The translations under genes and the position numbers were made by a program. Below are positions 10,913 through 22,475 of a DNA stretch of 64,000 nucleotides, in pieces. Below the pieces are notes generated by a model. The model saw nothing but the letters and a program-made list of their open reading frames with translations. It ran no database searches and was not told where the DNA came from. The DNA is from Siniperca chuatsi (taxonomy: Eukaryota; Chordata; Actinopteri; Centrarchiformes; Sinipercidae), in NCBI RefSeq assembly GCF_020085105.1, contig NC_058047.1, positions 3,004,501 through 3,068,500 of the forward strand, in the 5' to 3' direction. How positions within the stretch are numbered: the first letter of the stretch is position 1; each line of letters begins with the position of its first letter.

Positions 10913-12079
10913 CTCATGAAGAAATCTGCCTCGGCATCAAACTAAAACAGCAAACCAAACTCAGGAAAACGTAGGTGTGTGTGTTTGTGTGTTTGCCCAG
11001 GAGAATGTGCAGACTCGGGGGTAATTTCCTCCCCCATCAGCACACCCTCACTCACTTCAACTTGCCCCCTTCTTCTTACCCGCTCATCACAATCTTCTGC
11101 CTACTCACTCCGGGGCAAACAGGGGGAACAAGACCTTCTTGCTGCTGCAGGGTTTGTGTTGAGAGGCCGAGATCCAGCTCACACAGCCGGAGGGCAGCTG
11201 TCGACTCAAACACTGAACCCTGGAGAGAAAACACAAACTGACATCAACCAACATGTCACCTTCATCTCTTAGTATGTTTGAATAGACCTTATGTCTTATT
11301 TAACTCAACTCAAAGAAGAGGGATTGTAATAGTGAAGTTACACTGTAATAAATGCCTTCTTTTGGTTTGTTTAATTACAGGAACGATAAATCAGTATTAG
11401 GAAGAACGTGTGGAATAAAAAAAGACGATATAGCTCTGCGTCTGCTGCATCGACTTTGATCCTTTATTTTTAAAACCGTCCATCGAGTCTGATAATGTTA
11501 CAGGAGTCCGATGGAGTACTCTTTTAAGGTTAGAAAAAGATCACTTGTATGGTAAAGAGAAACCAGTGTTGACTGTTGGTAGGAAGCAGGACATGAACCG
11601 TCGTCTCCAGTGTTGTATTTGCACACTTCGACCACTTCGACTATCCACCTAGACCTCCTTAATCTGTTTAAAGGTGGAATAACAAGGACATGCTTCTGCC
11701 TTTCCTAGTTAGAGAGGAGGTCATTATTCACACAACCAGAAAAGGTAACTCTTCATGAAAACTTTAACAATCTACCTTGAACGTTCTCGGGCCTTCTAGA
11801 ACAGTGCCATCGGTGGCGTAGCCCTTCCTCCTCTTCCTCTTCATCTCTGTTTTTCTTTTCTCGTCACAAGCTTGTTTCACAGTGCTGCACAGATTTTAAA
11901 CATTTCAGAAATTTTGTGTTTCCATCAGCTGCCGTCATGTGAATACATTCAAGAGGTTGTGACAAGATTACATAATTAATGGCGCATTAACTCATGTCAT
12001 CACTGCTTCCCACCAAATATGAAGATGCTGATTTTTTTGAATGAATGAATTAGTCTCTTCTCAGCCATGTGGTGTTTTT
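10913..12079. other. Intergenic, no gene seen
   Basis: Mixed-composition sequence without an exon I can support. The frames at 10975-11272 overlap in two phases and have no family resemblance. About 11600-11660 contains short local repeats (TTCGACCACTTCGAC). Confidence 0.5.
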
Positions 12080-12290
12080 ATCAGCTACTTTAGTAATAGA
12101 GAGGGGGATGACATTTAAAAGGGCCCCTGTCTGGACTCGAACCGGAGGTGCTGTGATTACTTACCTCCCAGCCCTTTCTATTCTTTATTTTTGGTCTTTC
12201 TGGTGGAGAGGAAGGCTGTAACGCTGAGTGGTAGCGTGACATGAATGCTTTTTCTGCTGTACAAGAAGCAGAGCCAGGTATCACATGATC
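12080..12290 (-). mobile_element. tRNA-derived SINE remnant
   Basis: The minus strand has an exact RNA polymerase III B-box, GGTTCGAGTCC (plus 12133-12143). It is followed by AGACAGGGGCCC and an ATGTCATCCCCCTCTCT tract that I recognise as a recurrent body of teleost tRNA-derived SINEs. No matching A-box is obvious on the minus strand, so the 5' end is decayed. It is not a functional tRNA: I cannot find an acceptor-stem pairing. Confidence 0.6.
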
Positions 12291-12827
12291 ACCGTGTATT
12301 CAAAAAAATCTGTTTTCTTCAGCCGTGTTTGCATCTTCTCCTTTTTGAAATGCCAATGTCTCCACTCAGCCAAGCGTTGAAACTTTTTTGTGCCAGATTT
12401 CAGCTTGTTATTTATTTTTTATTTTTATTTCTGGCATTTCCACTCTTTTTGTTATGTAAAAATGCGAAAATACACATAAAATAGGTGTATGTAAAGATAT
12501 GTTTCACTCTGTTCCTGTTGCCAGAAACAATGTGAAGGAACAACATGGGCCTTCCCCACATCTCTCCTCCTCTACTACTACTTCTTCTCTTTCCATCCCT
12601 TCCTCACTCTCCTTCTCTCCCTCTTTCTCTCACTCTCTTTCATAAATTTCATTAACAGAGAAATCCCATTAGCTCCCTCTCTGGCCCTGCCTCTCAGGGT
12701 TAACAACTTTGCTTAGCCATGTAAATTCAGAGCTTAGTCAGGCCGATTCTCCACACAGCCACTGCCGGATGCACGCTGTGCTCGCCACATTTAACACTAT
12801 CTTTGGATATGTTCATGTGTGTAAAAA

Positions 12828-12833
<6 letters not shown>
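12291..12833. other. Intergenic; pyrimidine-rich stretch and a small unique island
   Basis: About 12560-12640 is CT-rich. About 12640-12740 is non-repetitive with ATTAAC and CCCATTAGC homeodomain-like words and might be a short conserved element. No exon is visible. Confidence 0.4.

Positions 12834-12865
<32 letters not shown>
12834..12865. repeat. (GT)n microsatellite
   Basis: About 32 bp of uninterrupted TG dinucleotides. Confidence 0.95.
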
Positions 12866-12866
<1 letters not shown>

Positions 12867-13762
12867 ACGTTGGGCTCAGGATGCGAGGTCTGTGTAAACC
12901 TCTTCCAGCAGATAATCTGGACATTGTGTGTGTGTTTGTGCATCTCCATATCATATACATACTGTACATATTCTCAGGGTCTGGTGTATGAAGTGGAGGG
13001 GGACGGACACTTATCTCCCGCGGGCAGGACCGAGGAGTCTTACCGCTGGCCTTGCTTGGCCCTCCTCCTCCCCAGCAGTCTTCCTCTGACCTCCTCCTTC
13101 CCTCTCAGAGGCTTTAACACACAGGAACCCAGGAAGATTTACTCCACATTGGCACCGCCGTCGGCTCGCTGGCTCCCAAACAAAGTGAAGCAGCTTAAAG
13201 TGATATTTCACCTCAGGGGAATATTTTATTCTCTGTTATAACACAGGTATGTCCAGGAATTGATGGGCGCCATGTTCAAGCTTTTTTCAGACTCACTTAT
13301 AACTCGAATTTCAGGCTACAATCAGAAAAATATGCTTTTATGTGGGTTAGTTGCTGTGTTTACATGAGTTCTAAAAGATATGCTTCTACTTCTAGGGTTT
13401 TAAGGCTTTTTCTAGGATGGTGCAGGTTTAAAGAAACAGCTGAAAATGTTACATTGAAGAGAATGAAAGCAAAACCGTCTTCCTTGAATGGGCAACAACT
13501 CTTGAGTTGCCCCTGAACTGGGTATTTTCAGCCCAAACTGGCTGAGAACTCCTTCTCAGTGTCCAACCAACAAGATATTTGGGGCAGGGGGCAAATTGTG
13601 TGAATGTAATGCAGGACAGGTAAGCGACTTTTGACAAATCAATCTAAACTCAATGATGTAATTTGCTCAGTTTCAGTTAAAACACTGAAAACACGACTTC
13701 TTGCCTATGTTGGTTTAAACGTTTAGCTTGGCCTTAAAAACAACAGTTGATAAAACAATATT
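12866..13762. other. Intergenic, no gene seen
   Basis: The 134-residue plus frame here starts inside the GT microsatellite and shows no family signature. A GC-richer part at about 13010-13170 has no splice logic that would make it an exon. Confidence 0.5.
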
Positions 13763-13839
13763 GGTTTGTGAGTAAGTGGACCTTGAGTTGAGACTGCTTT
13801 GTCAGCTGATGTTTCTAAGGTCAAGAATGAACTGTCAAG
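13763..13839 (-). repeat. Copy of the local interspersed repeat family R1
   Basis: The reverse complement carries the family core CTCAACTCAAGGTCCACTTA, preceded by GTTCATTCTTGACCTTAGAAAC and a TTTGTC-type word. The same core is found in either orientation near 18.0, 22.1, 22.35, 29.5, 33.8, 37.4 and 58.05 kb. There is no coding capacity and termini are not defined. I do not recognise a named family. Confidence 0.7.
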
Positions 13840-16130
13840 CTTGTGCAGAGTTTTACCCGATAAAAATAAAAAGTAAAGGAATATTCTACCAAAAACCAAT
13901 GTTCTAAATGGCAAACACCCACCCCCTGAAGAATAATCAAGTTATTTGTCTATCAGTATGCTTGATATGTTCCAAACACCCATATTCTTATCAACATATG
14001 GCAAAAATATACAGCTTCAGTGCATATTTAATTGTCAGTTTGTAAACACACAGCTAATGGCAGGTGCTTACATTGATTGCAAGCAAGTATTTCTTTAAAA
14101 GTGTCAGCAGTGTAAAAGGTTACCCAGGGTTAAAACTGTTTAGGATTCCACTTGTACTTGTAAAATAAAATAAAAATTCATAAGCAATGCTACAGACAGT
14201 AAAGATGTAAGTAACACAATTTAAACAACTGAAGCAAAACAGCTAGACATGAAAAACCAAATACAAAATATAAATTAAATAAAATAAACAAGCTGTTGAA
14301 CAATGTTTACTGTTCTACTCTCGCTCCCCAAAATTTTAATAATATGCTACAGTGACACTGTTCATTAGTGGACTTCAACCAAAATAATTGAGTCCAGGTT
14401 TTCTGACTGTAGCTGGTTCAATCTGGTGCATTAAGCTATAATATCGCTGGCTCCAGGGAGGAGGATTTGACCCATGAACAAGGAAACATGTCAATAATGT
14501 TTGAGGGTCAGAGGTCAAGTGGCATGAACCTGTACGCTCCATTATGAAACATCTCTGAGGTTTACAGCAGCGCCCTGAGCCACTTCCTGCCTGAAGCGAT
14601 CAGAGCGAGAGGGGACGATGCCTTCGGGCAGTCAGCTGTGACTCCGAGCTGACCCTGTTCACTGCTCGCACTCAAGTGCTTTTTGACTATTTTTGGACCA
14701 GGCTGCTCAATGGTTTCCTGATTGATTGTGATCCTGATCAATGGCTGGCAGTGGCTGGACTCCTGTCCCAATGCTGGATCTATAGCGTCTCCCTCCCGTG
14801 CCTGCACTGCTTCCTTCCTTGTCTGGGACTGAAGGAGGTTTATCAATGAAGCTCAGCTCCCACTCCTCTGTCTACACACTCCAGCCATTTCCTGACCCAG
14901 TCAATGTCCTGTCTGTCTCCTGACACACGTGTTCACTAAATAATGATCCAGTGGGGAAAAGTTGCACCAACAAAGAACCTTGCTCATTGCCTTTGAATAA
15001 TCGCCAAAGGATCGGTGCACCCAAATTACCAAGAAACACGTTTTCTCACTTACCTTTAGCGATATCAAGTCATGCAGATAGTTTCTGCCACCACCCTAAT
15101 AAAAAGAAGGTGAATGAAATTTCATTTGTGGAGCTCAACGTATTGAAAAATTACATTTAAAAAATCCACAGCAACATCTCCTTCCAAAATCAGTACATCT
15201 GTTACTTTAAATAATTCACAGAACATACTGTCAACAGCTTTCATCTGGACTATTTTTTATATATAAAGTAGTTCCAAAAACTATCCACGTGGCAAAGTAC
15301 CACTAAAGGTTAGTGAGAAAATGTCTTTCTGTAGTTTGCGTTAACTGACCCTTTTTATCACCGGCAAATACATAGAGAGAGCACTCAGAGAGCAGTGTAA
15401 CAGGATCTGCTGATTGGATGATGACAATGATGGAGAACACCTTTCTGAGAATTTTCAGGGAGAATTGCACAAAATGTCAAGAATCAAGAGTCAGACTCGT
15501 GATCTGTAAGGGTGGTAATTCAAATTCATCATATAAATCATATTTTTAAAAAGGACAGAGGCATATTTGCTGTTTCAAGCTTCTGGCTTATCAGGAGCAC
15601 GTAGATGTGTTGGGAGGATGATTATAAAATAAAACTGAAAGATTGAAAGAGAAATGTGCCTCTATGCCTTTTTTGGAGTAACTCTAATCTTACAGTACGT
15701 ATATGTTCTAAATATCAGTGCAGCTGCATCAGATTTTTCAGCATGTATGTGCAACTGTGATGTAAACTTGGTTTGGAATTGCATAACGTATTGAAGCGTT
15801 ATGGCAGTTTGTGTCACATAGACCAGACTGAGAACAATTTGGAAACCATTTTTAGAATAATTTATACAGCTGTGGCTGTAATTAGTGGGTTTCTTTTGTC
15901 CTAAACTTTCCCTGCTTTGTATATTTCTTGTACATTTATTGTGTATTGTATATGTTATTCTTTGTAATCAGAAGATTAGAGCACAAGCTTGTTATTGCAT
16001 TGGTAGGCACTGCTTCTAATGCATATGACAATAAAATTTAACCTAAAACCTGAACTTGAATTATAATGTATTTGGTATATACCTGTATATATATAGTGTA
16101 ATGAAAATGGTATTAAAAAAACATAATAAC
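13840..16130. other. Intergenic, AT-rich; possible LINE 3' tail
   Basis: No exon can be supported. About 15870-16045 is T-rich, with CTTTGTATATTTCTTGTACA and then GCATATGACAATAAAATTTAA, which resembles the 3' tail of a fish LINE/SINE (plus orientation). Without an ORF or target duplication this stays tentative. Confidence 0.45.
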
Positions 16131-16139
16131 TCTTGTGAA

Positions 16140-16627
16140 GCTTGTCCAAATATCATCCTCAATCAAAATTGGTGAAGATTGGAAAAAGTTTCTAGCAGCA
16201 GTGGGCGTGGCTTGTGATGAATGATTGAACCAACCAATCGAGGAATTTTGCATCTACGCCTTACAGTTTAGGTGTTCTGAGTCAAACATAAAGTGATGTA
16301 AATAGTAGCGAGTCTCCACGGGATCATACAGTAGCTCACAAATGTTACCAAACTGAAACAGCCAACATTTCAACTTTTGACAACGTGCTATAGAAGGGCT
16401 CTATAAATGGCCACATCCATATCCATACCAACGACTGAAAAATCTTCCTTGGCCCATTGGCTAACCAAATTTAACTGAAATCTGTGAGCTTTTTTAGATG
16501 TCTTGCTAACAAACAGAACAAAAAAAACCCATACAGAACTGAAAACATAATCTCCTTGGCGAAGGTAACAAAATGAAATCGAGCTACAGATATACATACC
16601 GGCCGGCGCACACACACACACACACAC
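16140..16627 (+). repeat. Interspersed repeat fragment plus (CA)n
   Basis: The stretch ends in ACATAATCTCCTTGGCGAAGG (about 16545-16566), the same terminal word as the 2.8-3.9 kb element. It is preceded by AAACAGAACAAAAAAAACC-type sequence and, further upstream, GCAGTGGGCGTGGCTTGTGA. It is a diverged fragment of the same broad family. A (CA)10 microsatellite ends the segment at 16609-16627. Confidence 0.5.
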
Positions 16628-17231
16628 TTGCTTGTCACACTACAGTTGGCATTGGACAGTGGGGAACAAGGGTGGGAGGGGTTTGTTCACTCACTGTGAA
16701 AGCACTTTGGACATCCCTGGGATGAGCGAGGAGTGTCAAATCCGTCCTGACGGCATTGAGGCTTTCCTCTGTGGGATCAGGCCTGGATGAGAGCCGGCTG
16801 CAGAGGCCCAAAGCCGGGGGATTCAGGCCAGCAACTGGCCAGCGGAGCGCAGCTGTCAGTCAGAGCGGGCAGAGGGACTGAAACTCTTCACACAGCTTCC
16901 ACAGGATCAAGAAGACCACTCTACCCAGCTTAGAGAGAGGCTGCTGGAGACACAGATTTGAGAGGAGAAAGAAAACGACATCATGTGAGACAGACTGAAG
17001 TCCACAATCAGGCCTCAGCCTCCAGCTTTGAGCTTTTGTTTGGGGATAAAGAACAAAACAAGTTATTTAGATAAAGATTCTGTTTCTGAGCAGAGTGTGA
17101 TGATAAGACAAGTAAACAAAGAGCTGATCAAGTGTTGGACAATGTAGGTTTTGATATTTATAACAGAGTGCATTGACTGATATTGACTTGCTGTTTGTTT
17201 TCACATCCAATATTTGACCACATCACAGATA
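16628..17231. other. Intergenic; unique GC-balanced stretch
   Basis: About 16690-16930 is GC-balanced and non-repetitive (for example CAGCAACTGGCCAGCGGAGC) and might be regulatory. No ORF or splice sites support an exon. Confidence 0.4.
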
Positions 17232-17495
17232 TCACACACACACACACACACAAACACACAGAGCTCTGATTAAAATACTGGTTGAATTGCCCTCACACAG
17301 ACTGACACACACACAGACTGACACACACACAGACTGACACACACACACACACGCAGCACATGACAATGAAATGCAGATCAGTACCACTCAAACTGTGTGT
17401 AGTGACAATGGTCTTAAGTGGACCTGTGTAGGACAGCAGGGCCATGAATAAGTGATATCAATAAAATCACAGAGCATGGAGAGCATCAGGGAGCT

Positions 17496-17547
<52 letters not shown>
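17232..17547. repeat. Compound CA microsatellite/minisatellite cluster
   Basis: A (CA)n at 17232-17260 is followed by three near-perfect copies of a 16-bp unit (ACACACACAGACTGAC) at about 17293-17340. After an intervening 140 bp comes a pure (AC)n of about 51 bp at 17497-17547. Confidence 0.9.
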
Positions 17548-17549
<2 letters not shown>

Positions 17550-17934
17550 CACAGACACACTGTGACACACACATACTGTATATACTGTACAAGCTATGAG
17601 GAGCTTTTAACTTTAGAGACAGACAATATGTTGATCACAACACAGCTACTCAGCTACTCTGAGGACAGTAGGTGTGTATATGTGTATTAATATGTGTGTC
17701 TATGAGGAAATACAGTATGTGTGTATTTTATGAGTAGATAAGAGTTATGACACATTTAAAGCTTAGCCGGCACATGAACACTTGACTTAATACTAGATGT
17801 TCTCACATCACTGACCAGTTATTTTCAAATATACTGATATATATTATGAATATTTTAAAAAGAACATGTGAAAATTGCTTTAAAATCAATACATTTCTCA
17901 TTTTTTCAATGCAGCTACTTTGCAGTGTAACCAA

Positions 17935-18260
17935 TTCTTTTGAAAAGACAATCTCCACTCAAGGCCCACTTACTCGCTTGTTCTGGAGCTTTTGAACAAG
18001 CGAGTAAGTGGGCCTGGAGCAGATCAAGTGTTCTTGGTTGTCATGGAATTATATGATGTTATATGATTAAATGAATTTCAAACTTTTCATTACTCTGAGC
18101 ACTTTCAGGACTTCTCATCCACGTTAGCTTAAAAGTTGAGCTTGAGTTCATTCTTGAACTTGGGAAGCTTCAAACGCACCAGAACTAGCGAGAAAGACAA
18201 CTTTGAATGAAGCTCGTTTTGTCAACTTCTGGTTCCACGGAATGAATTGTCAAGTTTAAC
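17935..18260 (+). repeat. R1 repeat copy carrying a perfect 22-bp hairpin
   Basis: The family words GACAATCTCCACTCAAGGCCCACTTA, TTGTCATGG and GTTCATTCTTGAACTTGG are present in the same order as in the 22-kb copies. Positions 17962-17983 are an exact reverse complement of 17994-18015, leaving a 10-base loop. The left arm matches other family members (CACTTACT...TTGTTCTGGAGCTTTT, also at 37.4 kb inverted). The right arm replaces the sequence expected there. It therefore looks like a local inverted template switch rather than part of the ancestral element. Confidence 0.75.
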
Positions 18261-18545
18261 CAATTCTTGTTTTTTTACTTACTCTGGTGCATAATCAGTA
18301 GGTCATTTGTGTTTTCTCCACATTTTTCACTTCACTTTTCTGTTACTGGACATCTGGCCAATCTTAAGACCTAAACCTTAAGATTGCAGTCCTGGTTGAC
18401 TGGCGACACCTTTGGTTACTGTTGGGACTGGCAAGTGCATTTTAATAATACAGGTCCTGAGCCTTGTTCGATATGACATGTGTATAGACAAACTTTAGGC
18501 TGAGAGGATTCATCATGCCGTGTTGTTTTAAAAAAGAAGCCGTAT

Positions 18546-18711
18546 GTATGGTGGCCCTGAGGGTCAAAACACAACAACATTTCAGAAAACACAATAATCA
18601 ATCCAATAAAAACAAGAAGTGTTGTCCCACCTTTTCCATAATCTGAAATGTCCTTTTCTCAAAAGTTGTTGTGTTTTGTGAAATGTTGCTGACCCTCAGG
18701 GCCACCGTACT
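18546..18711. mobile_element. Fold-back MITE
   Basis: The left end GTATGGTGGCCCTGAGGGTC (18546-18565) matches the reverse complement of the right end, which reads GACCCTCAGGGCCACCGTAC (18691-18710), with one mismatch. The inverted similarity continues inward through AACAACATTTC and AAAACACAA words with small gaps. There is no ORF. Short TSD-like TATG/TTATG words flank it but are not conclusive. Confidence 0.75.
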
Positions 18712-19442
18712 TATGTCTTGTGCGTCACATTCATACATACATGCATCATTTCCTGTGAATCCCAACAAGGCGGACTCCAACAATAACAATGAACATCCCT
18801 ATATTAAGTGTCAATTACAGAATGTAAATATGAATGTCTATGTCTATACAAATAGTATGAAAAATTGGGTTTGATTCAATGCAAATCTTAGCTGTAAACA
18901 TACAGTATTTGCTCCTTTTATAAACTGCAGGTATTTTTTGGTTAAAGTCTGATTGCCCTTAGATACACATTGTAAATAAAGCTTATAGTTTTGTTTCATA
19001 TCTTTCATAACAGAATGGGCTCCTAAAGCCTCAGAAGAGAGCACAAGCTGGAAATCCCAGCAAATTGACCTTTGACCTGTCTCAGTGCTCAAGAGGGTTG
19101 ACAGGAGAAATGGGTGCATGAAGAGCGGAGGAAAGAGGTGGAGGAGGGGGAGAAAGGGTTGGGGCGGGGGAGTTAAATTTTTCAATAGGACTGTCAAGGA
19201 CACACAGCGCCCCACCCAGCTCCACTCACCTGAAAGAATGTGTTCGGAGACCAAAAAGAAGCAGGTGTCCTCTTCACACATCTGCACATTTGTTCGTCTT
19301 TCCTGTAAAGATTTGAAACACCACAGAGCGGTTTAAGAGCTGTGGAAAAGCAAAAGGTTTTCTTAGAAAGATTACAAAAGAATTGGAAAGAATAATTTAT
19401 TTATTAATTCACTCTCCTGTACCCAGAGGAGCTGAAATGAAA

Positions 19443-19444
<2 letters not shown>
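18712..19444. other. Intergenic, no gene seen
   Basis: The 147-residue minus frame (19287-18844) has no family resemblance or splice context. About 19130-19170 is a G-rich purine run. Confidence 0.45.

Positions 19445-19473
<29 letters not shown>
19445..19473. repeat. (AC)n microsatellite
   Basis: 29 bp of AC dinucleotides. Confidence 0.95.
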
Positions 19474-19477
<4 letters not shown>

Positions 19478-19809
19478 GCCTCCTCTTCCTCCCTGGGTAG
19501 CTGTTAGCAGTGTGAGGAGAAGCTCCCAGCAGAGACGGCAGGGAGAAGAGTCAAGGGTCTGCCACTTACAGCAGAGATCACCGCAGTGAAAAATTTATAT
19601 CAGACACACCACGCCCAGTGTGTGCCTGCGTGTGCGTGCGTGTGTGTGTGTGTGGTACAGGGAGGAAGGGGGGGGGGCAGTAGAAGAGCACTTAAGTCAA
19701 TACATGTGGAATGAGTGAAGTACATGTGTTACTGTAATGCAACAACAGTCATGTGCATGTGTTGTGTTGTGTTTACTGTGTGGCGCTTCATGTTGTTTCA
19801 CTACATCCG

Positions 19810-20030
19810 TCTCCCAATCTGTCTGTCCATGCGTCCATTCGTTGTCCATCCATCTGAACATCAGTCCATTCGTTCCAGGACCATAAACCATCCATCCATC
19901 CATCCAACCATCGTCCATCCGTTTTATGTCCATCTTTCTGTCTATCCATTTATGCATTCATCCATCCTTTCATCTACATATCTATTCATCCACCAGTCCA
20001 TCCGTTCATCTGACTATCCATTGATACTTG
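19810..20030. repeat. Degenerate (TCCA)n tetranucleotide array
   Basis: About 220 bp of decayed TCCA/TCCG/TCAT units with a pure core (CCATCCATCCATCCATCC) near 19888-19905. The periodicity is 4 bp with frequent substitutions, so this is an old microsatellite. Frames through it on both strands are artefacts. Confidence 0.85.
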
Positions 20031-20330
20031 GTTCCAAAGAGGCCCACATGGACACAAATGCACCCATCAGAATTTAAATAATAACTTCCCTGTGTTGTCT
20101 GACACAATGAAAGAATGTAAAACAAGCTTTTCAGGGAGGCAAAGTGAGCGCAACATTTCCCCACATGCAGCCCCGTCAGATTAGATTAGGATTAGACTGA
20201 AGCAAACAGGATGTCATTCTGTGTTAATCTCTCCTAAACTCAGTTTAGCTGTACCACAGCTGACAGCTGAGGCCCATTTGGTCTCAGAGACGGCCGGTCG
20301 CTGCTGACATTATCAACCTCGCCTCTCCAT

Positions 20331-20331
<1 letters not shown>

Positions 20332-20371
<40 letters not shown>
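20332..20371. repeat. (CA)n microsatellite
   Basis: 40 bp of uninterrupted CA dinucleotides. Confidence 0.95.
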
Positions 20372-20375
<4 letters not shown>

Positions 20376-20929
20376 ACAGAGTTGTAAAGGCCTGGAAGGA
20401 ACATAGTGAAGCTGGCAGCCACCTGAGAGAGTTGATCCACACAACTGCCTCCGTCAGCAACTTCTTCAGAGCTTTTTAGCCACTTTCCTCCTCTAATTCA
20501 TTTCCCAGTCACGGCCTGGGTTCACAGTGTTCCGCTCCAGACGTGTTTTGGGTTTGACGTCCCCCAAGGTCTGAGGATAAAAGCTACGCATGAGTCTCTC
20601 CAGGTGAGACGAGGAAGTGGAGGGGGGCAGCTTGATTTCTACAAACCCCCATACCTTACTTCCCATACTCCCTTCCTGTCTTTTCTCCTCCGTCCTTCTC
20701 CATCCACTTCCGTCCAATGACAGGGAGGTCCTGACTGATTGACAGGTCTCTCATCAGGGGGGACGTGTTCAGCCTATTGAAATCTACTTAATATCAATTA
20801 TTCAGACACACCTCTCTCAGTCCTCTAACAACGTGGCAGGTAGAGGATGAATGGCTTCCTCAGTGGCTCTGGAGTCACCTGCACACAAATAAACACAAAA
20901 ACACACTAGCACTGTACAGTACATGCACG
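20372..20929. other. Intergenic, no gene seen
   Basis: Unique sequence of mixed composition with no exon, RNA or transposon signature that I can support. Confidence 0.5.
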
Positions 20930-21152
20930 CATTTGGACTCTCTTTGACATCATGCTTTCCTTAACCCTAACCATCACAACTGCATGGCTTACCCCCACCA
21001 CTAGCCTAACCTTAACACTAAAAACAAGTCTTAACCTTCAAACAGCCCTTTGAACAAATGAGGACCAGACAAAAGATCCTCATTTTCCAAAACTAGCAAG
21101 GTCTAAAACTCAAGTAGCTCCTCGCAAAGGTAGACGAGCACACACACACATA
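20930..21152 (+). repeat. Interspersed repeat, TTAACCCTAACC/GAGGACC type, copy 1
   Basis: The words in order are TTTGACATCATGCTTTCC, TTAACCCTAACCATCACAAC, AAACAAGTCTTAACCTTCAA, GAGGACCAGACAAAA, TCCTCATTTTCC and CCTCGCAAAGGTAGACGAG, ending in a CA tail. The same order recurs at 24.2-25.4 kb in an expanded form. I recognise this as a very common teleost non-coding repeat. The TTAACCC-like runs are not telomeric. Confidence 0.75.
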
Positions 21153-21169
21153 GTCTGAGGTCCCAAGTG

Positions 21170-21925
21170 CAGCGGTGGAAGAGGTACTGGGATCCTTTAA
21201 GGGGGTAAAAACAGCAATACTGTAATGTAAAAGTCCTGCTTTGAAATTTGTACTAGTATTATCAGCACAATTAACTTGCATTTTCATTTGGCAGAATGTC
21301 CCATTCAATCATCCATCTATTCATTATTCTAGATGTATTACTGCATTATTATTAATGACGCATTAACATGTAAGCAGCATTTTAATGTTGTGGCTGGTTG
21401 AGGTGAAACTAATCTCATCTAACATGTTTGGCAATTGTTTTTGTAACAAGGCTTCATATTTTAGAAGCTGATCGTATGTATGTTTTGTATGTAACATTTC
21501 TTAAAACATAAAAGGCATCGAGACAAAATGTAAAAGCAGCATAGGGCATTATAAAAAGACATTTAAACACAATTAAAAAGAGTTAAATAGAAAATAAAAT
21601 CAGATAAAACAGGAGAGTAAAGGGTACAGTGCAGTGTAAGGAATTAATCAAAAGTCTCAAATTTGATTTAATAAAAGTCAGCAACAAAGTCTGTTCCAGA
21701 TATATGTAGCATAAAAACTGAACGTTGCTTCTCCATGTTTAGTTTTGACTCTGGGGACAGAAAGCAGACCTGTCCCAGACGACCTGAGAGGTCAGGATGG
21801 TTCATAATGTAGTAGAAGATCAGAAATGTACTTTGGCTCTAAACCATTCAGTGCTTTATAAACCAACAGCAGTACGTGGAGTGAAAAGTACAAAACTTAC
21901 CTCTGAGTACCTCAAAATGATGTAA
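21170..21925 (+). mobile_element. AGTGGTGGAA-type repeat interrupted by a second element
   Basis: The left part (21170 to about 21500) begins CAGCGGTGGAAGAGGTACT and contains TTAACATGTAAGCAGCATTTTAATGTTGTGGCTGG, matching a common teleost hAT-like non-autonomous repeat. Its continuation (GTGGAGTGAAAAGTACAAAA, then ACCTCTGAGTACCTC) resumes at about 21875. In between, about 21503-21874 is a different repeat (see the next entry), so this is a nested insertion. The right terminus typical of the family (TTTCCACCACTG) is missing. Confidence 0.65.
21503..21874 (+). mobile_element. Nested inserted repeat inside the 21.2-21.9 kb element
   Basis: Contains CATAAAAACTGAACGTTGCT, TTGACTCTGGGGACAGAAAG, CCTGAGAGGTCAGGATGGTT and CATTCAGTGCTTTATAAACC. 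I recognise these as the 3' portion of a widely dispersed teleost repeat, probably LINE-derived. The boundaries are inferred from where the host repeat breaks and resumes and are good to about 10 bp. Confidence 0.6.
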
Positions 21926-22109
21926 GCAATAAAACATGATAAGGTGTATGAGGTATATAAAAGTAACAAGACCCCAGGCCAGGCAGTAATACATTTGGCT
22001 AATTATACATTTTTACTGTCAGTGAACCTTAAAATGTATCTTCGATCAATTCTTTGTCTACTTTTAATCATTTTAACCTCACATTAGGGTTGCTTGTTTT
22101 TCCCAGTAA

Positions 22110-22475
22110 GAGTTGAATGAAGTATTTATTTGACAAAATCCTGACTCAAGGTGAACTTACTAGTTTTTCCCGGGGCTTTCAAACATATCACACAGTTTTC
22201 TTCAGCAGATGGCATTAGCTCAGTTGTCATGGAGATGGATCTGTTGACATGCAAGCTCAGCAGCTGTTGATTTCACCCACAGCACTTAGGACTTCTTGTT
22301 CTTAAAAGTTAAGCATTCCAGTTCATTCTTGACCTTGGAAACAGTAGTTTGACAAAACAATCCCAACTCAAGGGCCACTTACTTTCAACTTATTTTTATT
22401 GGTCTTCATCAGCAGATGGAGTATGCTCAGTTGTCATGGAGATGGTCATGTCAATAATACTGATGATTATGTGCT
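22110..22475 (+). repeat. Two tandem copies of the R1 repeat
   Basis: Copy 1 (about 22130-22320) and copy 2 (about 22325-22475) share, in order, GACAAAA, CTCAAGG(T/G)…ACTTACT, CTTCATCAGCAGATGG or CTTCAGCAGATGGCATTAGC, and CTCAGTTGTCATGGAGATGG. Copy 2 is preceded by GTTCATTCTTGACCTTGGAAAC, which gives the best view of the family's left part. No ORF. Confidence 0.75.

Noticed and set aside
12130..12145. Possible tRNA gene from the exact B-box
   Set aside because: No cloverleaf or acceptor stem can be drawn; the flanks match a SINE body.
17280..17350. Regular ACACACACAGACTGAC units resembling a CRISPR-like array
   Set aside because: No spacers; a simple minisatellite within a microsatellite in a vertebrate genome.
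20930..21060. TTAACCCTAACC runs resembling telomere repeat
   Set aside because: Not tandem (TTAGGG)n and part of a recognisable interspersed repeat with other conserved words.
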